A stretch of DNA of 64,000 bases from Marivita sp046592965. GTDB lineage: Bacteria; Pseudomonadota; Alphaproteobacteria; Rhodobacterales; Rhodobacteraceae. Both the position numbers and the translations under genes were made by a program. Positions 8,039 through 16,190 of the stretch are shown here, piece by piece. Location of the stretch: NCBI RefSeq assembly GCF_046592965.1, contig NZ_JBISBV010000004.1, positions 186,001 through 250,000 on the forward strand, in the 5' to 3' direction. The notes beneath the pieces are model-generated. The model made no database searches, was not told the origin of the DNA, and saw nothing but the letters and a program-made list of their open reading frames with translations. The number at the start of each line of letters is the position of its first letter. Positions within the stretch are counted from its first letter, which is position 1.

Positions 8039-8598
8039 GCCGTGCCCCTCGGCAGTCCACGGTCGATGCGATACCCGTCGGTCTGCGCCACGCAATCGAA
8101 CTCATGGGTGTTGAGCGCCGCCGTGAAGATCGCCAACGCCTCCTCCCCCTGCAAATCATGATCGGTATTCCCAAGCCAACTCACACAGAGCACCTCCGCC
8201 TTCCGCCAAGCGGTGGCGATATCCGAGGCCAGTCGGCGCAAGCTACCGAGATCCAGGAAATAGAGGATCTCGGACAGGATCAGCAGGTCGAAATCGCCCC
8301 TTGGCAGCGGACAGGGGTAAAAGTCGTGGATAAAGGTCGCATCCGGCACCGCACGGCGCGCGGCCTCGATCGCGATGCCCACCGCATCCATGCCGGTATA
8401 GCGGTCGCAGATATCCACCAGATGCCGCGCGAGTTGCCCGTTGCCGCAGCCCAGTTCGAAGGCCGAGGCGTAGCGGGGCCGCGACAGCGCCGCCCGGGTT
8501 GCGGCGAACTTTGCATGTTCATAACCGCTGTGCTCGAAATCCCAAGGGTCCGTGGTGTCGGCATAAAGAGCGTGCAGATGATCGCGGCCCACGCCCAT
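8035..8598 (-). CDS. NodS-like SAM-dependent methyltransferase
   Basis: 187-residue class I methyltransferase. Residues 10-35 read LYADTTDPWDFEHSGYEHAK, which matches the NodS-type opening 'DPWxFxxSxYExAKYxAT', followed by motif I at 48-54 (ELGCGNG) and DLLILSEILYFLD as motif IV. NodS N-methylates the deacetylated non-reducing glucosamine of rhizobial Nod factors, so an amino-sugar acceptor is plausible here, though not proven. The ATG at 8598 shares its A with the PIG-L stop (TGATG). Adjacent to the deacetylase that would create the free amine. Confidence 0.87.
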   Translation of the reverse strand: MGVGRDHLHALYADTTDPWDFEHSGYEHAKFAATRAALSRPRYASAFELGCGNGQLARHLVDICDRYTGMDAVGIAIEAARRAVPDATFIHDFYPCPLPRGDFDLLILSEILYFLDLGSLRRLASDIATAWRKAEVLCVSWLGNTDHDLQGEEALAIFTAALNTHEFDCVAQTDGYRIDRGLPRGTA

Positions 8599-9302
8599 CA
8601 CGGCATCCTCCAGAAGATCTCGTCTTCGGTCACGAATTTCTCGATGAACCCCGACGGCAGGGTGAAGCCCGATGGATCGTCGGTGACGACCCTGCCCAGT
8701 TGGCTTCGATGGGCATGGATTGCCGCGCGTTTCCTGTCGCGCAGGCCCCCCTGGGGCACGGACACCGGGGCGTAACGGGCTGCGGTCTGGCGAAAATCGG
8801 GATCGTCCCAGCGGCACCAGACGGGATAGCTGTAGAATGACCACTCCGGGCGGCGGTTGCGCAACGCGTCGGCGAACCCGGCCGTCGCCTGATGGTCTTC
8901 GTGGTGATCCTCGGCAGCGGGCACGAAGACATGGCGCGCGCCATGACCGTCGATGATCTGTTCCAGCCTAACGGCAACCTCTGTCGCATCGGCCTGAAAA
9001 AGACGGCTATCGGTCATGCCCAGCCAGGTCAGATCGCGCGCGGAACCGCCGAGACATTCGATGGCCGCTACCATCTCCGCCTGTCGCTGGCGGGCCAGTC
9101 GCTCCGGTGTCCATTGCCGCGATCCGGTGTGGCTCGCACTGCCATCCGTCAGGCAGATCACATGCGCACCCGCCCCCGCGAAACTCCTGGCCAGCAGCGC
9201 CCCGCAGCCAAGGGATTCATCGTCAGGATGCGGAGCCAGCACCACGAGTTTTTCCCGGCCCTGAAACACACCCGGCAACAAGGGGTTCTGCGCGACATTC
9301 AT
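8598..9302 (-). CDS. PIG-L-family N-deacetylase
   Basis: 234-residue zinc hydrolase of the LmbE/PIG-L fold. The zinc motif PHPDDESLGCG is at residues 24-34 (ligands H25, D28), and the distal histidine motif EDHHEDHQATAGF is around 130. Family members remove N-acetyl groups from GlcNAc-containing glycans or glycolipids. Together with the NodS-like methyltransferase immediately downstream it suggests deacetylation then N-methylation of an amino sugar. Start overlaps the acyl-CoA-dehydrogenase-like gene as ATGA. Confidence 0.92.
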   Translation of the reverse strand: MNVAQNPLLPGVFQGREKLVVLAPHPDDESLGCGALLARSFAGAGAHVICLTDGSASHTGSRQWTPERLARQRQAEMVAAIECLGGSARDLTWLGMTDSRLFQADATEVAVRLEQIIDGHGARHVFVPAAEDHHEDHQATAGFADALRNRRPEWSFYSYPVWCRWDDPDFRQTAARYAPVSVPQGGLRDRKRAAIHAHRSQLGRVVTDDPSGFTLPSGFIEKFVTEDEIFWRMP

Positions 9303-10387
9303 CCGAACACTCCCCAGATGCGCCCATCTTCCCCAAGCGCCGTCTGCGCCGCGCGTTGCAGGAACGCATCCTGCGCGGCCTGCCGCAGATAGACCGCCAG
9401 ATCACGCGCCATACGTCCGGTCTCGGACCCGACCTCGAAATGGCGCAGGCCGATGCTCTGCTCAACGGCGCGGATGGCGTCGAGCCCGACCTCTTCAGTG
9501 AAGAGCCGGGCCGCGATGGAGGTGGCAACGATGTTGTCCGGCGCGATGTGGCGATCGGCCGTCGCTTCGGCGGCGCGCTCGGTCAGGGCCATGCCGGCCC
9601 AGGCTCGCATCAGCACATCCATCAACCGGCTCTTCTGAGCCTCTGCACCCATGCGGCCCGCGCTGCGAAGCTCTGTTGCCGCGTGGTCCAGCAAACCAGC
9701 GGTAGCACCGGCCTGCAAGGCCGCGATCCGCCAGACACCGCCGACGAAATGCGGCTCCTTCAGGTAATCGCCGGGGTCGCCGATCCATTCGAGTTGTTCC
9801 GCAGGCCGGCCGGTGAAATCATAGGTTCCCGAGGCGGTGGCCCGCATCCCCTGCATTTCCCATGTCGACGGGTCCGACCGGCCGGGATCCGTCACGTCGA
9901 CCAGCGCCAGTCGCACCTTGGGACCGGAATCCATAGTGACCAGCGCATGAGTCACGGTGCCCAGACCCGAGGCAAAGCACTTGCTGCCCTGCAAATGCTT
10001 ACCCATGTCGTCCAGCGTGACCGGCATCTTGCCGTCCGCGCCCCAGACGCCCAGCAGGGCGCCCCCGGCGATCCGGCGGTCGACCCGCGCCTTTTGCACC
10101 TCAGTGCCATGAAGGCGGACCAGTTGCAGCGCGTTGACATGCCCTTCGAACAGCCGCCCGACGCCGAGATTTGCCGCGCCGACCTGCATCAGCCTGCGGG
10201 CTGTACGGGCAGGATCGGTCCCGCCATCATCCGTCAGAAAGCCTGCATGCCGCAATAGATCGATGGAGCGGCTGATCGGGCGCTCGCCGCGCTCCTCCTG
10301 CGGCGCGGCTGCCCGTAAAGCCTCCGATACATCGGACGGCAACGCCCCGGCGGTGTTCGATGATGGCAACGCAGCAAGGGATGTCAT
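9299..10387 (-). CDS. Acyl-CoA-dehydrogenase-like protein
   Basis: 362 residues with weak acyl-CoA dehydrogenase architecture: GVWGADG and GSKCFASGLGTVTHALVT correspond to the FAD-binding beta domain, followed by a helical C-terminal domain with VATSIAARLFTEEVGLDAIR and RHFEVGSETGRMARDLAVYL. Flavin-dependent desaturation or oxidation of an acyl group is the family reaction; the substrate is unknown. Its place between a glycosyltransferase and a deacetylase is odd for beta-oxidation and suggests it tailors an acyl chain of the glycan product. Start chosen at 10387, which overlaps the GT1 stop by ATGA; fifteen earlier codons are open. Confidence 0.82.
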   Translation of the reverse strand: MTSLAALPSSNTAGALPSDVSEALRAAAPQEERGERPISRSIDLLRHAGFLTDDGGTDPARTARRLMQVGAANLGVGRLFEGHVNALQLVRLHGTEVQKARVDRRIAGGALLGVWGADGKMPVTLDDMGKHLQGSKCFASGLGTVTHALVTMDSGPKVRLALVDVTDPGRSDPSTWEMQGMRATASGTYDFTGRPAEQLEWIGDPGDYLKEPHFVGGVWRIAALQAGATAGLLDHAATELRSAGRMGAEAQKSRLMDVLMRAWAGMALTERAAEATADRHIAPDNIVATSIAARLFTEEVGLDAIRAVEQSIGLRHFEVGSETGRMARDLAVYLRQAAQDAFLQRAAQTALGEDGRIWGVFG

Positions 10388-11439
10388 ACGCTCTCTACCA
10401 CGCTCAATTGCGGGCGCAGCGCGCGGGCACATTCCAGCAGCTGCTCCCAGTCCTCGGCGACCCGACTCAGCCGGAAGGCGGGATTGGCCATGACCGGCGG
10501 CGCGGCGCGGCGCCAGGCCTGAATGCGGCTGAGGATCTGCGCCGGGTCATGCCCGTCCACCCGCTGATCCGCATCCGTCACGATTTCAGCATTGGCGCCC
10601 AGGCCATCATGCACCAGCACAAGTGTGCCGACTGCATTGGCCTCGGCCAGGACCAGACCGAACGTTTCGGCAAAGGTCGTCTGGGGATAGAACAGGCACA
10701 GCGCACGCCGCATCTGCCGGATGAGTGCCGGATGAGACAGCGAGCCCAGAAAAACCACCCCCTCGGGCACGGGCCCGGTGTCCCAGCGCAGATAGCCGGG
10801 ATCAGCGACAGCAAGTGTCAGGTTCGGAATGTCACGGCGCAGGGTGGCGAATTGGCGGAACACCTCGGCCAACCCCTTGTGCGGCGAGCTGGCGAAGAGC
10901 AGCCGGTCGGGAACGCGGGTCGTGGCGTCAGGGTGCAGATCATCGTCGAGCGGATTGTAGATCACGCGGATGGACGGCAAATCCTCCGTCCCCAGAAATT
11001 CCGCCAGTTTGCGTGCATGCATGTTCGATACGCAGATGACGGTGATGTCAGCCGCCTTTAGCGCTGCGCCCATCTTGCGGTTATGGCGACCGGGATAGAC
11101 ATGCAGCCAGAGGAAGATCGGCATGTCAGGGTGTTGCTTGCGCAGCTTGATCGCCACCTTCCAGCGGTTGATGACGATCAGGGCGGCGGGACGCCTTGCC
11201 TCGTCAAGGTTTTGCAGGGGCCGCAACTGCCCCGCCTCGGACCGTTGCCGATGGCTGCGGCCGGATTGATAGTGCGTGATGTCGTATCGGGGCGCGAGCG
11301 CAGTCGCGACCCGCAGCACCGTCGCTTCGGTGCCGCCAAGCCCGCCGGCCTCTAGTTCGGGCAGGTCGTAGCCCGCAGTGCAGCACGGATCGACGATCGC
11401 CACGGGCACGCGCCCCGTCTCTTGACGAAACGCCTTCAT
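10384..11439 (-). CDS. Family 1/4-type (GT-B) glycosyltransferase
   Basis: 351 residues, GT-B fold. ELEAGGLGGTEATVLRVATA near the N-terminus is the acceptor/nucleotide loop, and the C-terminal donor domain has LLFASSPHKGLAEVFRQF, VFLGSLSHPALIRQMRRALC and the EX7E motif in TFAETFGLVLAEANAVG. It adds a sugar from a nucleotide donor in the cytoplasm. The frame is open 142 codons further upstream, but the ATG at 11439 overlaps the preceding gene as ATGA and starts the conserved part. Confidence 0.9.
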   Translation of the reverse strand: MKAFRQETGRVPVAIVDPCCTAGYDLPELEAGGLGGTEATVLRVATALAPRYDITHYQSGRSHRQRSEAGQLRPLQNLDEARRPAALIVINRWKVAIKLRKQHPDMPIFLWLHVYPGRHNRKMGAALKAADITVICVSNMHARKLAEFLGTEDLPSIRVIYNPLDDDLHPDATTRVPDRLLFASSPHKGLAEVFRQFATLRRDIPNLTLAVADPGYLRWDTGPVPEGVVFLGSLSHPALIRQMRRALCLFYPQTTFAETFGLVLAEANAVGTLVLVHDGLGANAEIVTDADQRVDGHDPAQILSRIQAWRRAAPPVMANPAFRLSRVAEDWEQLLECARALRPQLSVVESV

Positions 11440-12404
11440 TGCGCCGCCATCGCTGGTGCTGGTGCGGCGGCGCGGATCTGCGCGATCCGGGCCGATGTGG
11501 TAGGCGTGACCGGCATGTCGCGCCGCGCCAGAAGCTCGGGGCGGCTGACATGGCTGGCGCCAAGGGTCGGAATATCCACCGGCACGGCGGCGACCCTGCC
11601 GTTCTGCCGCCACTCCTCGACCTTGGCCCAGACCAGCTGCCGGTCCCCCTTGCGCCGTGTGCTGTCGTAATCGGACACCGCCGATTGCGTCAGGCTGTCC
11701 GGCGTCTCGATCTTGGTCAGCAGCAGTTCCGGCACGATCCAGATGATCTCGCCGTTCAGGATCAGCCGGTTGCGAAATTCGCGGTCTTCTTCGATGCAAT
11801 TCTCGAACCCGCCAAGACGGCGGAACACATCCGCTCGGAACAGGCCGGAGTTGATATGGGTCCATTCTCCAGGCACTTGACTGCCCATCTGGAGGTTTGG
11901 AAAAACGTCATCCAGCAGGGAAATGTCGCGCCGGATTTCAACGCGGCGCCCGTCCGGCAGGATCAACTCGTGATGGGTAAGCGCGGCGCTGACAGCGAGC
12001 CTCTGCCCCGCCTCCTTGCCCGCCAGCCGCCAGTTCAGGCAGCCATCCGCACCGATATCCGGCGCGGTCAACACGCGGACCTGATGCAGCACCTTGTCGC
12101 GATGCGGGATGTCATCGGAATCGTGAAAGGTGACGGCATCGCCCCCTGTCAGCAACAGCCCTGCGTTCTTGGCACTCGCCGTGCCAAGGTTCTGCGACAA
12201 CCGGATGTAGTTGAAACGCGCATCAGAGAGAAACGGTTCGACCGCGCGTTCAGTGGCATCGCTGCTGGCGTCGTCGATCACCGTCACGCGGATGTTCCAC
12301 CAGCTTTGATCCAATGCGGCGCGGATGGCACCTGCGATCAGATGCGCGCGGTTGTAGGTCGGGATGACAATATCGACCAGTGGGGCCAGCGGATCGGATG
12401 TCAT
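11436..12404 (-). CDS. Family 2 glycosyltransferase
   Basis: 322 residues of GT-A type: PLVDIVIPTYNRAHLIAGAI (residues 8-27), VTVIDDASSDATE, then the DSDD metal motif in AVTFHDSDDIPHRDKV, and GLFRADVFRRLGGFENCIEE on the acceptor side. A soluble, non-processive transferase. It is second in the seven-gene run and overlaps both neighbours by four bases. Confidence 0.92.
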   Translation of the reverse strand: MTSDPLAPLVDIVIPTYNRAHLIAGAIRAALDQSWWNIRVTVIDDASSDATERAVEPFLSDARFNYIRLSQNLGTASAKNAGLLLTGGDAVTFHDSDDIPHRDKVLHQVRVLTAPDIGADGCLNWRLAGKEAGQRLAVSAALTHHELILPDGRRVEIRRDISLLDDVFPNLQMGSQVPGEWTHINSGLFRADVFRRLGGFENCIEEDREFRNRLILNGEIIWIVPELLLTKIETPDSLTQSAVSDYDSTRRKGDRQLVWAKVEEWRQNGRVAAVPVDIPTLGASHVSRPELLARRDMPVTPTTSARIAQIRAAAPAPAMAAQ

Positions 12405-13858
12405 GCGGAAACCTCTGTCAGGGGTGGGGCAATCGCGGCGCGATAGGCGCGCAGGCTTCTGTCGGTCAGCAGCGCGGCGGGCAGTGGCAGCAAGAGCACC
12501 AGCAGCGCGGCGCGGATCAGCGGCTCGGTGGTTTGCACGCCGAGCAGCAGCAGGACGGCGGTGAGGAAAATCATGAGGTGACAGGCCGACAAGGAGCTAT
12601 CGCCCTTGCCGCCCGATTTGTCGGTGACGACGAATTTCAGGCGGCAGCCCGTGAGCGCATCGAAGGTCGCCTTGGCCGATTGCGGCGCCAGCGCGATGCG
12701 GCAGGCCAGCGCGTGCAGGATGACCGGAAGGGCGTGCCCGTCGCGCACCCCGCGCGCGACGACGCGTGTCACGATGTCACTCAGGCTGAGCAGGATAGCC
12801 CCCGCAGCCAACGTTGCGGCGGCCGTTTGCCCCTGCCCGGTCAGCAGCCAGACCGTCAGAAACGCGCAAGGAACCAGCGCGAGGCTGAACCATGCGGTCA
12901 GTTGCGTGAGGATCACCAGCCGCTTGTGCAGGTTGAGATCGCCCGAAGGAGCGAGGATCATCCGTCCATGCCTCAACAGCGTCTGGACGTTGCCGCTGCA
13001 CCAGCGATAGCGCTGCTTTTCAAGATCGCGCTGGGACAGCGGCAGCAGGCCCTTGCCCACGACCCGGTTGATGAATCGCCCGCTAAAACCGGCGTGGCAC
13101 AGCCGCACCCCCAGGTCTGCATCCTCGGTCGTGGTGGCGCCAGACCACCCGCCGACCGCACCCAACGCCGGTTTGGAGATCACGCAAAGCGTGCCGGTCA
13201 GCAGCACCGCCTCGGCGTCGTCGGCGACGGCGGCATTGGTGTGGAAATATTCTTCAAGCTCCGCATCCACGCCCGGTGCGGCGATGCCTGTGGAGACATA
13301 GGACTGCGGGAACTGTACGTAATCTGCCCCCGTCCGGTGCAGCGCTTCCGCCGCGCGGCTCAGGAAATCGCGGTTGACCACGTAATCTGCATCGACGGTG
13401 ACCACATGGGTCGCATCCGCCCGCGTATGCGCCAGCGCGATATTGAGCGCGCCGGCCTTGGCGCCACGCACGCCCATCCGGTGCAGGAAGGTGATGCGGC
13501 CCGGATGCGCCGCGCAGAAGGTCGCGACCGGCGTCCACAGGGCGGGGTCGGCGGTGTTGTTGTCCATCACGATGATCTCGTAGCCATCTGAACGCCAATC
13601 CTGATCCAGCAGCGCCCGCAGGGTTTGGATGACCAGCTGGGGCGGTTCGGCATGGGTCGCGACGTGGACTGAGAAACACGGGCTGGCGAATTCCTGCCGA
13701 CCCGATGGCACTCCCGCGCGAAGACAAACGACAAGCGGGCGAAGACCCATCAAGCCGATCTGGATCGCGATGATGACCGTGCAGATGACCAGCCCGACTG
13801 CCGGAACGGCAGCGGACAGAACCAGTATTGCACAAATTGTGACAAGCCGTAGCTTCAC
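12401..13858 (-). CDS. Processive membrane GT2 (BcsA/NodC-like)
   Basis: 485-residue membrane glycosyltransferase and first gene of the seven-gene operon. Two N-terminal membrane segments (about 1-45), catalytic domain with DNN at 99-101, DAD at 156-158, TTTED at 242-246 and the processivity motif QRYRW at 282-286, then four or five membrane segments (about 305-480). This is the arrangement of cellulose, chitin and NodC-type synthases that polymerise and extrude a beta-linked glycan; the sugar is not readable. A poly-GlcNAc or chito-oligosaccharide product would fit the deacetylase and NodS-like genes downstream. Confidence 0.9.
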   Translation of the reverse strand: MKLRLVTICAILVLSAAVPAVGLVICTVIIAIQIGLMGLRPLVVCLRAGVPSGRQEFASPCFSVHVATHAEPPQLVIQTLRALLDQDWRSDGYEIIVMDNNTADPALWTPVATFCAAHPGRITFLHRMGVRGAKAGALNIALAHTRADATHVVTVDADYVVNRDFLSRAAEALHRTGADYVQFPQSYVSTGIAAPGVDAELEEYFHTNAAVADDAEAVLLTGTLCVISKPALGAVGGWSGATTTEDADLGVRLCHAGFSGRFINRVVGKGLLPLSQRDLEKQRYRWCSGNVQTLLRHGRMILAPSGDLNLHKRLVILTQLTAWFSLALVPCAFLTVWLLTGQGQTAAATLAAGAILLSLSDIVTRVVARGVRDGHALPVILHALACRIALAPQSAKATFDALTGCRLKFVVTDKSGGKGDSSLSACHLMIFLTAVLLLLGVQTTEPLIRAALLVLLLPLPAALLTDRSLRAYRAAIAPPLTEVSA

Positions 13859-14059
13859 ATTCGCCCCCGAGCGTTAATTTAGCAGACATTTTTTTTTGCG
13901 ATCTGTAGCTTGTCCGGTCGGGACGCTACTGAGAGGACAACCGCTATCGTCGCTATTCAGTTCCCATGCCGATGAGCGTTCGAGAGCTGCGCCGACGCTC
14001 CAACAATGCGTCAGATCGCGGACCCCGGCTTTCAACTGGATTGAACTGGTTTTCCGTCT

Positions 14060-14797
14060 CTAGTCTTGCGGAAACCACGACGTATCCATGTCGGCATAGC
14101 GATCATGGTAGTCCGTGAGTTCGATCATCGCATCTTCTTTAAGAATCCGGAGCCGATCCTGGTCGCGGTGAATGTAGCCGTCCTCTTCCATCCGGATGAA
14201 GGTCTTGCTGATGTAGACATTGGTAAGGCCGAGGTAGTCAGCGATTTGGCTCTGGGTCATCGGCAGGCGGATCGTGTCGGTCATGTCTTGGTTGGTGATC
14301 CGCAGGCGCGATATAAGGTCGAGCAGCATGTAGCTGACCCGTTCCTGCGCGCTCATCCGGCCCATCGCCCGCAACACGTCGATCAGCACGACCTGGTCGC
14401 GCAGCGCGATGGAAAGCAGCAGCGCCGACAGCCGGGGCGACTCTCTCAGGATCTCGTCCAGCGACGATTTCGGGAACGGGCACAGGCACACATGCTCGAC
14501 GGTGCGCAACGTGGTCGTCGCGTGTTTCAGGGCGACATCCGGAAACCCGATAATGTCGCCCGGGTGGTGGATCTTGACGATCTGGCGGCGACCATCAGGC
14601 AGATCGGTATAGCTGAAGGCCCAACCGTGTTTCACGACATAGAGGTCTTTGTTCTCGTCCCCGCCCTGATACACCTCATGTCCGGCATCGAACGTGCGCT
14701 CTGCCTTTTCAAGTGTAGCCAACCTGTCCCGATCCGCGTCGGACAGGTAAACATAGTGCGCCAGCTTGGTGACGAGACAACTGGAATTGATGGTCAT
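14060..14797 (-). CDS. Crp/Fnr-family regulator
   Basis: 245 residues: cyclic-nucleotide-binding-like beta roll (VYQGGDENKDLYVVKHGWAF, HHPGDIIGFPDVALK), dimerisation helix, then the HTH TQSQIADYLGLTNVYISKTF with a wing around DGYIHRDQDRLRI. Only one cysteine lies near the N-terminus, so it lacks the iron-sulphur cluster set of Fnr and is closer to FixK/DNR-like or orphan members; the ligand is unknown. MgtC is encoded nine bases upstream on the same strand (its stop is at 14807), so this gene is likely co-transcribed with it. Confidence 0.9.
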   Translation of the reverse strand: MTINSSCLVTKLAHYVYLSDADRDRLATLEKAERTFDAGHEVYQGGDENKDLYVVKHGWAFSYTDLPDGRRQIVKIHHPGDIIGFPDVALKHATTTLRTVEHVCLCPFPKSSLDEILRESPRLSALLLSIALRDQVVLIDVLRAMGRMSAQERVSYMLLDLISRLRITNQDMTDTIRLPMTQSQIADYLGLTNVYISKTFIRMEEDGYIHRDQDRLRILKEDAMIELTDYHDRYADMDTSWFPQD

Positions 14798-14806
14798 GAC
14801 GGCATC

Positions 14807-15250
14807 CTATCGGTTTCCCCGGATGTGAAGCCAGTCAAAGATGTTGAGGACGACAAAGATCAGCACCGAGATGAACGCCGCCTCTTTCAGGAATCCTAGC
14901 CCGCAAGCAATGCCTATCGACCCCACCGCCCAGATTGCCGCCCCGCTGCGCACGCCTTTCAGCCTTCCGTTGTCGCGCGGCGACATGATCGCCCCCGCCC
15001 CGAGGAAGCCGATGCCGCCGACGATGCCCTGGATCAGGCGAGTCGGATCGATGGTCATGGCTTCGTCCTCGGCCACGCCGCTTAGCGCGAAGTTCAGCGT
15101 GACCACCATGAGCGCCGCCGAGCCGATGGCCACGAGGACATAGGCCCCGGCGCCCAGCGGCTTGCCCTTGATCTCGCGGTCGAGCCCGACGACCAGCCCG
15201 CAGCCCCCTGAAAACAGGACACGAAGGATGAATTCACTGAAATCGACCAT
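14807..15250 (-). CDS. MgtC/SapB-family membrane protein
   Basis: 147-residue integral membrane protein. Family motifs are GLVVGLDREIKGKPLGAG, the IQGIVGGIGFLGAGAIMSP stretch and GVRSGAAIWAVGSIGIACGL; four to five membrane helices. MgtC-type proteins modulate F-type ATPase or magnesium/acid stress adaptation; the role of a free-living homologue is uncertain. Open frame extends to 15394, but AAAGGAG directly precedes the ATG at 15250 and the family starts there. Divergent from the DUF421 gene. Confidence 0.92.
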   Translation of the reverse strand: MVDFSEFILRVLFSGGCGLVVGLDREIKGKPLGAGAYVLVAIGSAALMVVTLNFALSGVAEDEAMTIDPTRLIQGIVGGIGFLGAGAIMSPRDNGRLKGVRSGAAIWAVGSIGIACGLGFLKEAAFISVLIFVVLNIFDWLHIRGNR

Positions 15251-15421
15251 TGGCACCAAGTCTCCTTTCGCAGTTCTCTGAACCGCAACGGTTTCTTTAG
15301 CGTTACCGGGATGATTTCGGTTTAATCTGCATTGAAACGCGCCATGGGCCGCAAGGCTACAACCCCTTGACAGCCGTGAACGATCCCGACGCAACGACCT
15401 TGTGCAACCGGAGAAGTCTAA

Positions 15422-15937
15422 ATGTTCTTTGAAGAAGCCTTCATGGATGCCGTTGCCAAGGGCGCTTTGCTGAGCGGAATCGGCATTGCCTGGATCATTT
15501 TGTTGGTGCGCATCGTCGGCTTGCGGTCGTTCTCCAACATGACGAATTTCGACTTCGTGATGACCGTCGCCATGGGCTCGCTTCTGGCCGGGGCGTCGCA
15601 GTCGCAGGAATGGACCGGGTTCGTGCAGACAGCGACAGCGATGGCCAGCCTCTTTGCCGTCCAGTATGGCGTCTCACGGTTGCGGCGCTGGTCGCCGCGG
15701 CTCGACGCGCTGGTTCAGAACACACCGGTCCTGCTGATGAAGAACGGCGTCATACTGCGCGATAACTTGCGCGCGACGCGAGTGGCCGAAGAAGATCTGA
15801 TCGCTAAGCTGCGCGAAGCCAACGCGCTGAATTTCGCGTCGGTGCGCGCCGTGGTGCTGGAGACGACCGGCAACATCTCGGTGATGCACGGCGATCATGT
15901 GGATGAGGCATTGTTCAAGGGGGTGGCTGATGCCTGA
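15422..15937 (+). CDS. DUF421 (YetF/YcaP-type) membrane protein
   Basis: 171 residues. Three N-terminal membrane segments (about 10-85), with the conserved GLRSFSNMTNFDFVMTVAMGSLLA, followed by a small soluble domain with TPVLLMKNGVILRDNLRATR and ANALNFASVRAVVLETTGNI. DUF421 proteins are widespread, and some are linked to spore or stress functions, but no activity is firmly known to me. Divergent from mgtC with about 170 bases between starts. Confidence 0.9.
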   Translation: MFFEEAFMDAVAKGALLSGIGIAWIILLVRIVGLRSFSNMTNFDFVMTVAMGSLLAGASQSQEWTGFVQTATAMASLFAVQYGVSRLRRWSPRLDALVQNTPVLLMKNGVILRDNLRATRVAEEDLIAKLREANALNFASVRAVVLETTGNISVMHGDHVDEALFKGVADA

Positions 15938-16190
15938 TAAAAGACGCCTCTTTCTTCAAATCCTGCCTTTAAAACCTGACCTTCGCGGTTGTCGGTTGCC
16001 TCATGGTCTTGTCCTGCTGGTTTCCACGGATCATTTCATGGCACAGAGCGCCGGATAATTTCGCTGACGTCGGACTTTCTGATCGCGACGGATGGCAGCA
16101 GCACTTCATCCCGAGCCACATCGAATCTCTCACGACTAGATGCGGGGGCGGTGTGAATGGCATATTTAATCCAAGACTCATAGAAGTGGA
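15938..16190. other. Gene-free stretch between DUF421 and catalase genes
   Basis: About 250 bases with only short, non-conserved open frames on either strand. I see no tRNA, repeat or convincing terminator. Both flanking genes end here (they converge). Confidence 0.5.

Noticed and set aside
7010..13858. Calling the glycan operon a true nodulation (nod) cluster
   Set aside because: There is no NodA-like acyltransferase or nod box seen, the deacetylase is PIG-L rather than NodB type, and three other glycosyltransferases are present; only the logic is similar.
15969..16181. Short minus-strand open frame between DUF421 and katE
   Set aside because: Unnatural composition, no ribosome-binding site and no recognisable motif.
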